Shown: positions 33,866 through 45,111, numbered from the stretch's first letter. The stretch: 64,000 bases of DNA from Lachnospiraceae bacterium (GCA_030523275.1 JAUNIX010000001.1:1-64000); one strand, 5' to 3'. Numbers and translations: made by a program. Notes: generated by a model not told the origin, from the letters alone.

Positions 33866-34160
33866 GTATATCAGTTCATTGATGACAATAAAAATGAATA
33901 TGGTCTCAGATCGTTATGCAGAAAGTTCAATTTTTCAACAAACGCTTATTATAGCTATCTCGAAGACCGCAAAAGTGACTATAGAAAGCATAAGGGAATT
34001 ATCCTGAATACAATTAAAAATATATATTATGATAACAACAGGATTATCGGTCAAAGAAAAGAACCGGATATGGTGCACAGACTTTGCATATAAGGCTTGG
34101 AAATGGCAGGGTGCATATCACAACCCCTTGTGGGAGGTTGCTCTTTTATTATTATCAATG
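33866..34160 (+). pseudogene. IS3-type transposase remnant
   Basis: Reads YQFIDDNKNEYGLRSLCRKF ... SYLEDRKSDYRKHKGI, the N-terminal region of an IS3 orfB, to about 34040. After a deletion and frame change it resumes as NRIWCTDFAYKAWKWQGAYH (first catalytic Asp region). No intact frame remains. Confidence 0.7.
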
Positions 34161-34186
34161 TAACATACAGTAAATTTTTTTCAAAA

Positions 34187-35320
34187 TTAATCATTTTTTC
34201 CCTGAAGATCAATCAACACATATTCACTATGCCCCTCGGTTCTCACGGGATACCCCCATCCCGCAAACCCGGAGGAAACAATGACATGGCATCCATTTAT
34301 CTGATATTCTCCATAGTTTAACCCCGTTATTTCATTAAATATTCCGATTGGCCATATTTGTCCGGCGTGGGTATGCCCGGATAGTTGCATATCGATTCCT
34401 TGCTTGCTGTTTTCCCGGCTTTCCAGAGGTTGATGATCGGCAAGGATAAGGTATTTATTTTTATCTGTATGTTTCAAAATCTCTTTTGTTGATGCTCTAC
34501 CGGAGGTATTTCCCCATGCAGCATCTCCTCGTCCCACAAGAATAAGTTCTCCGTTGATTTCTTTATATGAGTCTTCTAAAATCGTAATACCATTTTTCTC
34601 TATCGTGTTTTTTAGTTCTTCACTGGTATAAGCTTTCTTTTGCGAATAAGATTGTCGATCATGATTTCCGTACACATAATAAATTCCATATCGACTCTTG
34701 ATACTTCCTAAGATTTGGAACGCTTTTTCCATATCTTCTTTGGAGGTTTTCTCTTCTACAATATCTCCCCCTAAAACGACAAAATCTAGATCTTGTTTAT
34801 TGATTTCTGCAATTTTATTTTCTAATATTTTAGGATTTTGTATCGTGCCAAAATGAGTGTCTGTGATTAGAGCAATTCGATAATTTCCAAGCTGTTTGTC
34901 TGTTTGCACAAGATAATGAGTCTGGATGGGATGTCCAATATTAAAGAAACCATACACAAATAGGATTAGAGTCATTGCCACTGGCAAAAGTCCACTGCCA
35001 TAAATCTTTTGACCCAAAGTATATAATTTTCCCGGTTCTTTTTTATTCTGTACTTTTCGTATGATCCAGGCAAGAATATCTAATACCAAAGACAATGCCA
35101 AAATGTGAACCACGACCATTGCCCCAGTGCTCCAGACATTCAAGCAGAAAAGTGCTAGTACCACTGTCAGGATTAAATTCCAGATACGAAAACTTTTTTT
35201 CGTACTGTCTGCTCCCCAAAAAATACGTATTCTTCTAAGCAACCGATAAATATACATTCCAGCAAAAAATGCTAGTATACATCCTGTTACAAGATAGCCA
35301 ACTATTATATGAATAGCCAT
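34187..35320 (-). CDS. Membrane-anchored metallophosphoesterase (YkuE-like)
   Basis: A 377-residue protein: about four N-terminal helices (residues 5-135), then a calcineurin-like phosphoesterase domain facing outward or at the membrane. Metal ligands in order: ITDTHFG, LGGDIVEEK, YGNHDR, DHQP and LSGHTHAGQIWP. YkuE-type enzymes act on membrane or nucleotide phosphoesters. GAGGTGAA precedes the ATG on the minus strand. It lies 31 bases in front of the MerR gene (same strand), so it may be cotranscribed as the distal gene. Confidence 0.9.
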   Translation of the reverse strand: MAIHIIVGYLVTGCILAFFAGMYIYRLLRRIRIFWGADSTKKSFRIWNLILTVVLALFCLNVWSTGAMVVVHILALSLVLDILAWIIRKVQNKKEPGKLYTLGQKIYGSGLLPVAMTLILFVYGFFNIGHPIQTHYLVQTDKQLGNYRIALITDTHFGTIQNPKILENKIAEINKQDLDFVVLGGDIVEEKTSKEDMEKAFQILGSIKSRYGIYYVYGNHDRQSYSQKKAYTSEELKNTIEKNGITILEDSYKEINGELILVGRGDAAWGNTSGRASTKEILKHTDKNKYLILADHQPLESRENSKQGIDMQLSGHTHAGQIWPIGIFNEITGLNYGEYQINGCHVIVSSGFAGWGYPVRTEGHSEYVLIDLQGKND

Positions 35321-35351
35321 CGTTTATTCACCTCTTTTCCTTTCTGTTACA

Positions 35352-36107
35352 TTATTCCACAATTTCGATAAATGTCTTATAGAAATCATACAATATCCCA
35401 TCCTCTTTCGCACACAATAAAAACCGGCTAATGATAGTTCCTGTTTTGTATGTTTGTTGTACATGTGTCAACAATTCCGATAAATTGTTTGGATAACCTT
35501 CGCAGACTTGTTCTTTCATCAGACAAACGACAAATTTGTGATGATTGTTTTCCCACAATTTATGGCAAGCAGGAATATCATCAGCCTGTTTAAGAGGAAT
35601 GGTTAGTCCACGCTGTTCCATTTCCAAGTGATCAGAATGTTGTACGCGAGAATATAAATATGGATTTTCGATATATTGTCTTAGTTTATCAATTTCGAGC
35701 AGATCAAAAGAAACAATGCAGTCGGTATCAATATGTGTTTCTGTAAAAGGATGCATTTTCAGTTCCTTTAAGGTATCAATCGCAGTCAGCCGGCGTTGAA
35801 GCTTTTTGATACGCAATTCTAATTCTTGCTGTTGTAATTCTAAATCGTTTATTTTGCTCTTTAATAATAGCTGGTGTTCGTCTGGCGTTGTCTTTTCCAT
35901 TTCAAGAATCTGCTTTAATGGAATACCAAGATTTTTATAAAAAATAATATCAGAAATAGTCATAAGATCTGACACGGTGTACTCTCGATAGTGATTTGTC
36001 TGATTTTTGGTCGGTGATAGGATACCTTTGTCTTCCCAATAACGTAAAGTTGATGTAGGAAGATCAAAAAACTGGGCAATCTCACCGATACGAAATACTT
36101 TGCTCAT
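35352..36107 (-). CDS. MerR-family activator/repressor
   Basis: A 251-residue MerR-type regulator. The DNA-binding domain is FRIGEIAQFFDLPTSTLRYWEDKGIL; a long coiled coil (about 75-112, QQQELELRIKKLQRRL) links it to a C-terminal ligand domain of some 130 residues. The start at 36107 follows GGAGGTTTCCT on the minus strand; a 19-residue longer reading has no support. Divergent from a MATE transporter, with the family's special 19-base promoter spacer between them. Confidence 0.93.
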   Translation of the reverse strand: MSKVFRIGEIAQFFDLPTSTLRYWEDKGILSPTKNQTNHYREYTVSDLMTISDIIFYKNLGIPLKQILEMEKTTPDEHQLLLKSKINDLELQQQELELRIKKLQRRLTAIDTLKELKMHPFTETHIDTDCIVSFDLLEIDKLRQYIENPYLYSRVQHSDHLEMEQRGLTIPLKQADDIPACHKLWENNHHKFVVCLMKEQVCEGYPNNLSELLTHVQQTYKTGTIISRFLLCAKEDGILYDFYKTFIEIVE

Positions 36108-36153
36108 AGGAAACCTCCAACTATATATAGAAAAATTATAGCATAGTTCTCTC

Positions 36154-36184
36154 TTGACCTTCAAGTAACTTTAAGGTTTATACT
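36154..36184 (+). promoter_or_regulatory. MerR-type promoter with 19-base spacer
   Basis: TTGACC (36154-36159), 19 bases, TATACT (36179-36184). The spacer carries the near-perfect palindrome ACCTTCAAGT-A-ACTTTAAGGT, the expected MerR site; binding would unwind and re-align the elements to activate the MATE gene. Confidence 0.88.
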
Positions 36185-36222
36185 TGATCTATAGCATAAA
36201 ATAATTTGCTGGAGGTGGAAGA

Positions 36223-37554
36223 ATGGAAAACTTGACAATGTTTGAAACAGCACAGGAAGTGAATTTTAAAAAGGTTTTGAAATTTATCATTCCTACCTAT
36301 CTGACTTCTTTTTTTAATACATTGTACACCATTGTCGATGGTATTTTTGTCTCTTCTTATGTGGGAACCAATGCACTGGCTGCAATCAATATTGTATATC
36401 CAATCGTAAATGTATTGACGGGAATTGCGTTGCTATTTGCCACTGGTGGAAGTGCGATGGCAGCACTTTACATCGGAGCAGGGAAAAGGAAACGTGCCAA
36501 TCAGGCATTGTCGGTTAGTATTTTGCTTTCTATGGCAACAGGAATGTTCCTTGCTCTTTTGATTTTACTAAATTTATCTCAGATCTTACGGATGCTTGGT
36601 GCTACCAAGGTTACGATGGAACAATGCAAAATTTATAGCTTTTTATGGCTAGTGGGTACACCAGCCGTAGTAGGAAAAGAGTTATTTACTTATTTTATTC
36701 GTGTGGATGGTTCACCTACTTATAGTTTTTTCACGGCTCTTGCCGGTGGAGTGATGAATATTGGCTTAGATTATCTTCTGATTGGACATCTACATATGGG
36801 AATTTTGGGAGCGGCATTGGCGACGGTGTTGGGACTTGTACTTTCTGTGCTGATGGGAATTTATTATTTTATCAGAAGAAAGAAAAGATTACATTTTACC
36901 GTTCGGGGTTTATCCATGCCTATGGGTGTGAAGTGTGCGTTTAATGGGGTATCTGAGTTTGTCAATCAATTGGCAATTGCAATCACAACAATTGTATTTA
37001 ATCGGACTGCGATGATATTTGCAGGAGAAGATGGCATTGCAGCTGTTTCCATTATCATGTATCTGCAGTTTCTTTTTCTTGGAGTTTATTTTGGATATTC
37101 CATGGGAATTTCACCGTTACTAGGGTATGCATATGGAGATCATAAATTTGAAATATGCAAAAAGTTAGAAAAGTATTCGTATCGGTTTTTTACGATTGTG
37201 CCGATTATGATTTATGCTATCACATTTTTGCTTGCACCTTTTGGAGTTTCCTTTTTTGCTGAAGCAGGTAGTAAAGTGTACGCGATTGCAGTTTCAGGGA
37301 TGCGACTGTATGGATTAGGGTTCTTGTTTTCTGGATTTAATATCTTTGTAGCAGTACGAATGATGGCTTATGGAAAAGGGCATCTTTCTGGAACAATTAC
37401 CTTTTTGCGCTCGTTTGCATTGTTGCTTTTGTTTTTGGTGATTTTACCAATATATTGGGGTATGAATGGGATTTGGCTGGCGGTTCCGGCGGCAGAAATT
37501 TTAACTTTGATTGTTTCACTATGGATTGTGTTAACTTCGGAAAAACACCTCTGA
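36223..37554 (+). CDS. MATE-family efflux transporter
   Basis: A 443-residue twelve-helix MATE protein: FIIPTYLTSFFNTLYTIVDGIFVSSYVG in helix 1 region, YFGYSMGISPLLGYAYGDHK in the second half. Start ATG 36223 follows GGAGGTGG. It is the divergent partner and likely target of the MerR gene. Different subfamily from the MATE protein at 32113. Confidence 0.92.
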   Translation: MENLTMFETAQEVNFKKVLKFIIPTYLTSFFNTLYTIVDGIFVSSYVGTNALAAINIVYPIVNVLTGIALLFATGGSAMAALYIGAGKRKRANQALSVSILLSMATGMFLALLILLNLSQILRMLGATKVTMEQCKIYSFLWLVGTPAVVGKELFTYFIRVDGSPTYSFFTALAGGVMNIGLDYLLIGHLHMGILGAALATVLGLVLSVLMGIYYFIRRKKRLHFTVRGLSMPMGVKCAFNGVSEFVNQLAIAITTIVFNRTAMIFAGEDGIAAVSIIMYLQFLFLGVYFGYSMGISPLLGYAYGDHKFEICKKLEKYSYRFFTIVPIMIYAITFLLAPFGVSFFAEAGSKVYAIAVSGMRLYGLGFLFSGFNIFVAVRMMAYGKGHLSGTITFLRSFALLLLFLVILPIYWGMNGIWLAVPAAEILTLIVSLWIVLTSEKHL

Positions 37555-37580
37555 TAATTACTTTTATCAAAAGTTTTTTT
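37552..37580 (+). terminator. Probable terminator of the MATE gene
   Basis: TGATAA / TTATCA stem (TGATAATTACTTTTATCA) and seven T; overlaps the stop codon. Confidence 0.6.
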
Positions 37581-37651
37581 CAGTTATGTTATAATAAATA
37601 TAAGAGAAATATATTGATAAAAGGCGAAATACAGTAAGTGAGGTATCGTAT

Positions 37652-38419
37652 ATGGTTCGTTTGGAGGAGTTAGTAAATCAAAATTATCATAGATTGAATG
37701 AAAATGACTTGTTGATCTGGCGTTACATTCAAAGTCATAAAAAGGAATGTCAAAACATTGCGATTGAGGATTTGGCGCATAAATGTTGTATTTCTAGGAC
37801 GACTATATCTCGATTTACACAAAAACTTTCCTTTCGGGGATTTCGTGAATTTAAAGTGCATCTGCAAATGGAATATGCAAGAGAAAAGGTTGATAGTGAT
37901 AATTTAGTGGATGAAGTTTGTGAAAATTATATACAATGTATCAAAACGGCAAAATCGATGGACATGAGTGAGATATGTGAACATATTTATAAAGCCCGTA
38001 GATTATTTGCATTTGGAACAGGAGAATCTCAACGGGCAGCAGTGGGACTGCTCAAACGATTATTTTTGAATGTCAAACGATTTTTTATTACTGTTCATGG
38101 AAAAAGTGAGATTGATATGGCAATTGAGGATTTAGGACCGGAAGATTTTGCAATGATTATTTCTTTATCTGGTGAAACAGACTTGGCAGTAGAATCGGCG
38201 AAAAAATTAAAAGCAAAAGGCGTTTATACGGTCTCTATTACAAGGCTATCAGAAAATTCATTGGCAAGAATTTGTGATCAGAATCTTTATATTACTGCCA
38301 GCTATTTGATGAATGTAAGTGGAATTCTCGTAGAAACGACGGGAATGTATTTTAACGTCATTGAAATTTTAGGCGCAAGATATATTGCCTATTTAAATGA
38401 CAAAGAGGTTTTGTCTTAA
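37652..38419 (+). CDS. RpiR-family sugar-phosphate regulator
   Basis: A 255-residue RpiR/MurR-type regulator: HTH_6 domain (residues 1-77, with CCISRTTISRFTQKLSFRGFREF) and a SIS sugar-isomerase domain (about 100-240, with ARRLFAFGTGESQRAA and FAMIISLSGETDLAVESAKKLKAKG). It precedes the PTS and 6-phospho-alpha-glucosidase genes and most likely controls them in response to a sugar phosphate, like GlvR. Ribosome site is weak. Confidence 0.92.
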   Translation: MVRLEELVNQNYHRLNENDLLIWRYIQSHKKECQNIAIEDLAHKCCISRTTISRFTQKLSFRGFREFKVHLQMEYAREKVDSDNLVDEVCENYIQCIKTAKSMDMSEICEHIYKARRLFAFGTGESQRAAVGLLKRLFLNVKRFFITVHGKSEIDMAIEDLGPEDFAMIISLSGETDLAVESAKKLKAKGVYTVSITRLSENSLARICDQNLYITASYLMNVSGILVETTGMYFNVIEILGARYIAYLNDKEVLS

Positions 38420-38465
38420 AGTATGAACAGTAGAATGTGAACATGAAAGTTCAGAGATGGGGAAA

Positions 38466-38515
38466 TATAACCAAAAATATCCTATGCACAAAGGGTATTT
38501 TTTGGTTATTTTTTT
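38466..38515 (+). terminator. Intrinsic terminator of rpiR
   Basis: ATAACCAAAAATATCCT with its complement GGGTATTTTTTGGTTAT, then a T run. Confidence 0.9.
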
Positions 38516-38592
38516 GCAATTCTTGTTTCTTATGAACAAAAAATGTGCAAAAGAAAAAGAGCTGTTCCTGTTCCGTGAATGGCCTCAAACCG

Positions 38593-38621
38593 TTGAATTA
38601 CCTATATTTGAAAGATATAAT
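38593..38621 (+). promoter_or_regulatory. Promoter of the PTS/glucosidase operon
   Basis: TTGAAT (38593-38598), 17 bases, TATAAT (38616-38621), 63 bases before the PTS start. Confidence 0.8.
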
Positions 38622-38683
38622 AAAGTCAAATTTAGGACGTCTTGAATTAGTAACTGAAGGTATTTTTGAAAGGAGTTTATGAT

Positions 38684-40765
38684 ATGAAAGGCGCTATGCA
38701 GAAAATACAACGTTTTGGTGGAGCGATGTTCACGCCGGTTTTATTATTTTCTTTTGCCGGTGTTATGGTTGGAATTTCAACGTTATGTCTGACCGAAACA
38801 ATTTTTGGGTCATTGGTAACGGAGACAAGTTTATGGTATCGGATTTGGTTTATGATTCAGGAAGGGGCATGGATGGTTTTCCGTCAAATGCCATTGTTAT
38901 TCGTCATTGGTCTTCCGATTGGACTTGCGAAAAAACAAAATGCACGATGTGTAATGGAAGCATTTGTAACTTATATTACGTTTAATTATTTTCTCTCAGC
39001 AATTTTAAAATTCTGGGGAAGTGGACTAGGAGTGGATTTTGCAGCTCAAGTTGGAGGAACGAGCGGATTAACTGAGATTTGTGGAATTAAAACATTAGAT
39101 TCCGGAATGTTCGGAGCATTGATTATTTCTGGAATTGTAGTTTGGATTCATAATAAATATTTCGATCAGGAACTTCCAGAATGGTTAGGAATTTTTGCAG
39201 GATCAAGTTTTGTTGTTATCATTGCTTTCTTTGTCATGATTCCAACAGCATTTGTTTTTGCTGGTGTATGGCCAAAAGTACAGGCAGGAATGAGAATGTT
39301 ACAGGAATTTTTCAAAGCCAGCGGAGCATTTGGAGTAGGAACTTATGCTTTTTGTGAGAAGATTCTTTTACCGACTGGATTACATCACTTTATTTATTCG
39401 CCATTTACCTTGGATTCTGCAGTTGTACCTGGCGGTATCGCAGCTTACTGGCCATTGCACTTACATGAATTTGCAAGTAGTACTCTTCCATTAAAACAGT
39501 TATTCCCAGTTGGATTTGAGCTGTATGGAAATGCAAAAGTATTTGCACCGATCGGAGTGACACTGGCATTTTATACAACTGCGAAAAAAGAAAAAAAGGA
39601 ACAGGTTCTTGCCTTAATGATTCCAGCAGCTTTAACTTCTATGTTAACCGGAATCACAGAACCAATTGAATTTACATTCTTATTTATTGCACCAGTATTA
39701 TTCCTTGTTCATGCTCTGTTATGTGCATGTATCAATGCGACTATGTATCTGCTTGGAATTACTGGATTATTTGGAAATGGTTTGATTGAGTTTATATCTT
39801 TGAACTGGATTCCATGTGCACAAAATCATTGGCAGACTTATGTTCTCCAGATTATCGTAGGATTGATTTTCTCAGCAATCTGGTTTCTGGTATTTCGATT
39901 CCTGATTTTGAAATTTGATTTTAAAACACCAGGTCGTGAAGATGACGATGAAGAAGCAAAATTATATACAAAACAGGATTATAAAAATAAAAAAGGTGGA
40001 GCAGATTTAGGATATGCGGCACAGATTTTAGAATTCCTTGGAGGAAAAGAGAACATCATTGATGTTACAAACTGTGCGACCAGACTTCGTGTCAATGTAA
40101 AAGATGAAACATTGGTAAAACCAGAAGCAGCCTTTAAGCAGATTGGCGCTCATGGATTAAGTAAAAATGGTTCCGCAATTCAGGTAATCGTAGGACTGTC
40201 TGTTCCGAAAGTGCGTGAGCAATTTGAGGAGTGCTTAGCAGGTAATGGACCAGTGTTTGATATGGAGGCTTTTGGACCGGCTGTTGCAAAAGAAGAACCG
40301 AAATTAGAATTTGGAGAAGGAAGTTTGTATGCACCAATGACAGGAAAAGCAGTTGCACTTTCTGAGGTACCAGATGATGTATTTTCACAAAAAGTGTTAG
40401 GTGATGGAATTGCGATTATCCCGAATGATGGAGAAGTCAAATCTCCAGTAGCCGGCAAGGTAATGGTAGTGTCTGAGACAAAACATGCTTATGCGTTACA
40501 GACAGATACCGGTTTAGAAATTTTGATACATATTGGACTGGATACAGTAAAACTAAATGGTAAAGGATTTACAGCTAAAGTTAAGGCTGGGGATTATGTA
40601 GATCAAGGCACTGTATTATGTAATGTTGATAAAGAATTGTATACCAATGAAAAAAATCCATTGTATACGCCAGTCTTGATTACAAATGTTGCTCAACTAA
40701 AAGAGATGGAAACAATTACGGGAAATGTAACAAAAGGTAAAACAGAAATTATAAAATATAAATAG
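38684..40765 (+). CDS. PTS alpha-glucoside transporter, IICBA fusion
   Basis: A 693-residue phosphotransferase permease in one chain: IIC membrane domain (about 1-425, KIQRFGGAMFTPVLLFSFAGVM), IIB with phosphocysteine 464 in DVTNCATRLRVN, and IIA with phospho-His616 in EILIHIGLDTVKLNGKGF. It imports and phosphorylates alpha-glucosides such as maltose or its isomers. ATG 38684 is chosen, eight bases behind AAAGGAG; the frame is also open to TTG 38666. The gene behind it hydrolyses the product, so the two define the pathway. Confidence 0.94.
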   Translation: MKGAMQKIQRFGGAMFTPVLLFSFAGVMVGISTLCLTETIFGSLVTETSLWYRIWFMIQEGAWMVFRQMPLLFVIGLPIGLAKKQNARCVMEAFVTYITFNYFLSAILKFWGSGLGVDFAAQVGGTSGLTEICGIKTLDSGMFGALIISGIVVWIHNKYFDQELPEWLGIFAGSSFVVIIAFFVMIPTAFVFAGVWPKVQAGMRMLQEFFKASGAFGVGTYAFCEKILLPTGLHHFIYSPFTLDSAVVPGGIAAYWPLHLHEFASSTLPLKQLFPVGFELYGNAKVFAPIGVTLAFYTTAKKEKKEQVLALMIPAALTSMLTGITEPIEFTFLFIAPVLFLVHALLCACINATMYLLGITGLFGNGLIEFISLNWIPCAQNHWQTYVLQIIVGLIFSAIWFLVFRFLILKFDFKTPGREDDDEEAKLYTKQDYKNKKGGADLGYAAQILEFLGGKENIIDVTNCATRLRVNVKDETLVKPEAAFKQIGAHGLSKNGSAIQVIVGLSVPKVREQFEECLAGNGPVFDMEAFGPAVAKEEPKLEFGEGSLYAPMTGKAVALSEVPDDVFSQKVLGDGIAIIPNDGEVKSPVAGKVMVVSETKHAYALQTDTGLEILIHIGLDTVKLNGKGFTAKVKAGDYVDQGTVLCNVDKELYTNEKNPLYTPVLITNVAQLKEMETITGNVTKGKTEIIKYK

Positions 40766-42103
<1,338 letters not shown>

Positions 42104-42121
42104 ATCAAATGTAAAGAAATG

Positions 42122-42166
42122 AGGTATCCCCAAAAAATTTAACTTTTTGGGGATACCTTAGTTTTA
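42122..42166 (+). terminator. Terminator of the alpha-glucoside operon
   Basis: AGGTATCCCCAAAAA with TTTTTGGGGATACCT, followed by TTAGTTTTAT. Confidence 0.88.
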
Positions 42167-42245
42167 TGTCAGCTCCTTTTTTCTTATACATGGACATGGT
42201 ACAGTCAAAATTAAAATGTGCCAATGAGATAAAAAAGTTCTGCTA

Positions 42246-42743
42246 TTATTCTGTAGATGGCTTCCCAGCAGTTTTATAGCGTTGTTCCATATCGTCTGTC
42301 AGTCGCCGGATACGTTCTTTGATTCTTTGGATATTTGGCGGCATTTCTTCTAATGGCATATCATCGTGTACAGCGGTTGTACCAGATTCTAATGCCACTT
42401 CATATAGCCATGTCTTGTATTTGAGTACATCTAGTGCATCCTGCAACTCTGTAATCTGTTCTTCTACAGAGTCTCGTTGATCCATAATGATTTGAAGGCG
42501 TTGTGCAATCGTGGAATCGCCTTGATCACAGAGAACGGTAAATTCTCTGATTTGTTTGATTGTCATCCCTGCTCGTTTGAGTGAAGCAATGATGAATAAT
42601 CGTTCAAAATCAGATTCTTTAAAAATTCGATTCCCATTTTGATCTCGTTCAACAAAAGTTAAAAGACCTTCTTTTCCATAATATCGAATTGTGTGCGGTG
42701 ATAGATTCAGTCGTCTTGCGACTTCACAAACAGTATAGTACAT
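42246..42743 (-). CDS. MerR-family regulator
   Basis: A 165-residue small MerR protein: YTVCEVARRLNLSPHTIRYYGKEGLL, then the coiled-coil MDQRDSVEEQITELQDALDVLK and a short tail. There are no metal-binding cysteines in the tail and little ligand domain, as in the MerR subgroup that senses aldehydes or general stress. Divergent from the five-gene surface operon, with the special 19-base spacer promoter between. Confidence 0.93.
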   Translation of the reverse strand: MYYTVCEVARRLNLSPHTIRYYGKEGLLTFVERDQNGNRIFKESDFERLFIIASLKRAGMTIKQIREFTVLCDQGDSTIAQRLQIIMDQRDSVEEQITELQDALDVLKYKTWLYEVALESGTTAVHDDMPLEEMPPNIQRIKERIRRLTDDMEQRYKTAGKPSTE

Positions 42744-42774
42744 ATATTTCTCCTATTCCTTAAACGAGTCTCCC

Positions 42775-42805
42775 TTGACTGATAGTATACTCTAAGGTTT
42801 ATGAT
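42775..42805 (+). promoter_or_regulatory. MerR-type promoter of the surface operon
   Basis: TTGACT (42775-42780), 19 bases, TATGAT (42800-42805). The spacer centre is the palindrome AGTATACT. Confidence 0.82.
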
Positions 42806-42836
42806 GGTGTCAATACATGGTAAGGAGGTTGTGAGA

Positions 42837-43658
42837 GTGAAAAAATTAATGACAGTTCTTTTATTTGGGTTGGTGACCATTTCTTTGATGGCTTGTGGCA
42901 GTAAACACACTGCATTGTCAAAGTCAACTGACACGACTTCTTCCGAATCGGAAAAAAGTGAAAATAAAAGAAAGGATACTGTGGCAGTAAAATACGAAGT
43001 CGGGGATATCATTCTTGCGGATGGTTCTTTGATTAAAGAAAAAGATTTATCTGATGTGGATGACAAGAATTTACCGATAGCTGTGATTGCAGATGTAAAG
43101 GAGGATAGGCTCGCTTTAGGATTAGGTGTGCATAGAAGCAGCAGTTCCTTGCAATGGGCTTTGAATGGGACCACAGGGGAGCAAACGAAGTTTACGGATA
43201 TTGTATGCACGCTAAAAGATCCTGATAATGAGGAAGCAGATACAGTCGTTTTTACTGGCGATACAGATGGTTTTAATCATTGGGAGTCTATTTGTGCTGT
43301 GGATGCGAAAGGAACGAAAAATGCGAAAAAGAATTATCCGGCATTTCATTTTGTGAACACATATGCAGAAACTTATAAATTGACTGGTGACTATGCTTCG
43401 GGCTGGTATATGCCGAGTATAGCGGAGGTATGTGCGGTATACCGTAACAGAGAGACAATAAATAGATCATTGCAAAAAATATATGAAAAAGATCCTAGTG
43501 CGGCAATGGATGGATTGGGAACAAATTGGTACTGGTCATCCTCACAGTCAGAATCTCAGGATGATTATGCATGGTTTGTACACTATTTTAACGGTTACGT
43601 GAGCGATTGTCCGAAAAATTTCACAAATCTCCATGTATTAGCTGTTCGCAGATTTTAA
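42837..43658 (+). CDS. Lipoprotein with DUF1566-like C-terminal domain
   Basis: A 273-residue exported lipoprotein: signal peptide ends in the lipobox LMACGS. A Ser/Thr-rich linker precedes a domain ending SGWYMPSIAEVCAVYRNRE ... NWYWSSSQ ... AWFVHYFNGYVS, the pattern of DUF1566/Lcl-type C-terminal domains. The start is GTG 42837, eight bases behind AAGGAGG; GTG 42831 is too close. First gene of the MerR-controlled operon. Function unknown. Confidence 0.85.
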   Translation: MKKLMTVLLFGLVTISLMACGSKHTALSKSTDTTSSESEKSENKRKDTVAVKYEVGDIILADGSLIKEKDLSDVDDKNLPIAVIADVKEDRLALGLGVHRSSSSLQWALNGTTGEQTKFTDIVCTLKDPDNEEADTVVFTGDTDGFNHWESICAVDAKGTKNAKKNYPAFHFVNTYAETYKLTGDYASGWYMPSIAEVCAVYRNRETINRSLQKIYEKDPSAAMDGLGTNWYWSSSQSESQDDYAWFVHYFNGYVSDCPKNFTNLHVLAVRRF

Positions 43659-43670
43659 AAGGAGGCGTCT

Positions 43671-45092
43671 ATGGTTTTTAGTAGTTTGCTTTTTTTATTC
43701 CGTTTTTTGCCGGCAGTATTGATTGCATATTATATTGTGCCACGTTCATTGAACAATTTGATCTTATTTTTGTTTAGCCTTATTTTTTATGCATGGGGAG
43801 AGCCAGTCTATATTCTTTTAATGTTGGCATCGATTCTTATGTCTTACACAAGTGGAATTTTCATTGATCGATTTCAGAAGATGGGAAAAAGAAGGACAGC
43901 CAAAGGAATTTTAATTGCTTCCTCCATGATTAGTTTATCGTTTTTAGCATTTTTTAAATATGCAGATTTTGCGATTGAAACAGTGAATCATTTGTCTGGA
44001 ATTGGCATTGATGCGTTGCATATTGCGTTACCAATAGGAATTTCTTTTTATACGTTTCAGACTCTTTCCTATATGATTGATGTATACCGTGGGGAGGCTT
44101 GTGTGCAGAAAAATCTCATTTCATTCGGAGCATATGTAACGATGTTCCCACAGTTGATTGCAGGACCGATTGTTCAGTACAAAACAATTGACCGACAACT
44201 TCGTGTGCGTAAGGAGACAACAGAACAATTTGCAGAGGGAATCCATAGATTTATGATTGGACTTGGCAAAAAAGTTCTGCTTGCAAATAATATTGGATCA
44301 CTTTGGGATACGATACAGGCCATGGATTACATTCAAATGCCGTTATTAACGGCGTGGATGGGGATCGCTGCCTATACCTTTCAGATCTATTTTGATTTTT
44401 CTGCATATTCGGATATGGCAATTGGACTTGGACATATGTTTGGATTTCAATTTTTAGAAAATTTCAATTATCCATATATATCAAAAAGCATTACGGAGTT
44501 TTGGCATCGGTGGCATATTTCACTTAGTACATGGTTTCGGGAATATATCTATATTCCTCTTGGCGGCAATAGAGTGGAGCGGTGGCGTCATGTGTGCAAT
44601 ATTTTGATTGTCTGGTTGCTGACTGGAATCTGGCATGGGGCAAGTTGGAATTTTGTCATATGGGGTATTTACTACGGTGTTTTGCTGTTGATAGAAAAGT
44701 TTATTTTAGGAAAATATTTGAAGCGACTGCCAATGGTGTTTCAACACATTTATTGTATGTTTTTCGTTATGATCGGTTGGAGTTTGTTTGCGTTCGATAA
44801 ACTGGGATACGGAATGGAATTTATAAAATCTTTGTTTGGTATTGGCTGTCAGGAAATTTTGAATCGGGAGACAATTTATCTTCTATCTAATCATGTATGT
44901 TTGCTCGTTTGTTGTATTTTGGGAAGCACGAAACTTCCACAGAAGATAGGAGGATGGGTTATGACAAAGTTGGGTCATAATGAAGTGGTGCAAATCGCGG
45001 TTCAGAATGTATTTTATATTAGTGTATTCTTTTTGTCTGTGGCATGGCTGGTGGATGCAACATTCAATCCATTTTTATATTTTAGATTCTGA
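43671..45092 (+). CDS. MBOAT-family O-acyltransferase
   Basis: A 473-residue polytopic acyltransferase of the AlgI/DltB type. The membrane-buried catalytic His is in LTGIWHGASWNFVIWG, and the region SKSITEFWHRWHISLSTWFREYIYIPLGGN is diagnostic. It would move acyl groups across the membrane onto a surface glycan or polymer. Twelve bases behind the lipoprotein gene and 19 before its DHHW partner, the usual pair order. Confidence 0.95.
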   Translation: MVFSSLLFLFRFLPAVLIAYYIVPRSLNNLILFLFSLIFYAWGEPVYILLMLASILMSYTSGIFIDRFQKMGKRRTAKGILIASSMISLSFLAFFKYADFAIETVNHLSGIGIDALHIALPIGISFYTFQTLSYMIDVYRGEACVQKNLISFGAYVTMFPQLIAGPIVQYKTIDRQLRVRKETTEQFAEGIHRFMIGLGKKVLLANNIGSLWDTIQAMDYIQMPLLTAWMGIAAYTFQIYFDFSAYSDMAIGLGHMFGFQFLENFNYPYISKSITEFWHRWHISLSTWFREYIYIPLGGNRVERWRHVCNILIVWLLTGIWHGASWNFVIWGIYYGVLLLIEKFILGKYLKRLPMVFQHIYCMFFVMIGWSLFAFDKLGYGMEFIKSLFGIGCQEILNRETIYLLSNHVCLLVCCILGSTKLPQKIGGWVMTKLGHNEVVQIAVQNVFYISVFFLSVAWLVDATFNPFLYFRF

Positions 45093-45111
45093 TACTGGAG
45101 GTGACAAGAAA

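Noticed and set aside
38457-38645. 62-codon open frame between rpiR and the PTS gene
   Set aside because: It overlies the rpiR terminator and the PTS promoter and has no good ribosome site.
44980-45111. Upstream extension of the DHHW gene
   Set aside because: Overlaps the MBOAT gene in another frame; GGAGG stands just before ATG 45112.
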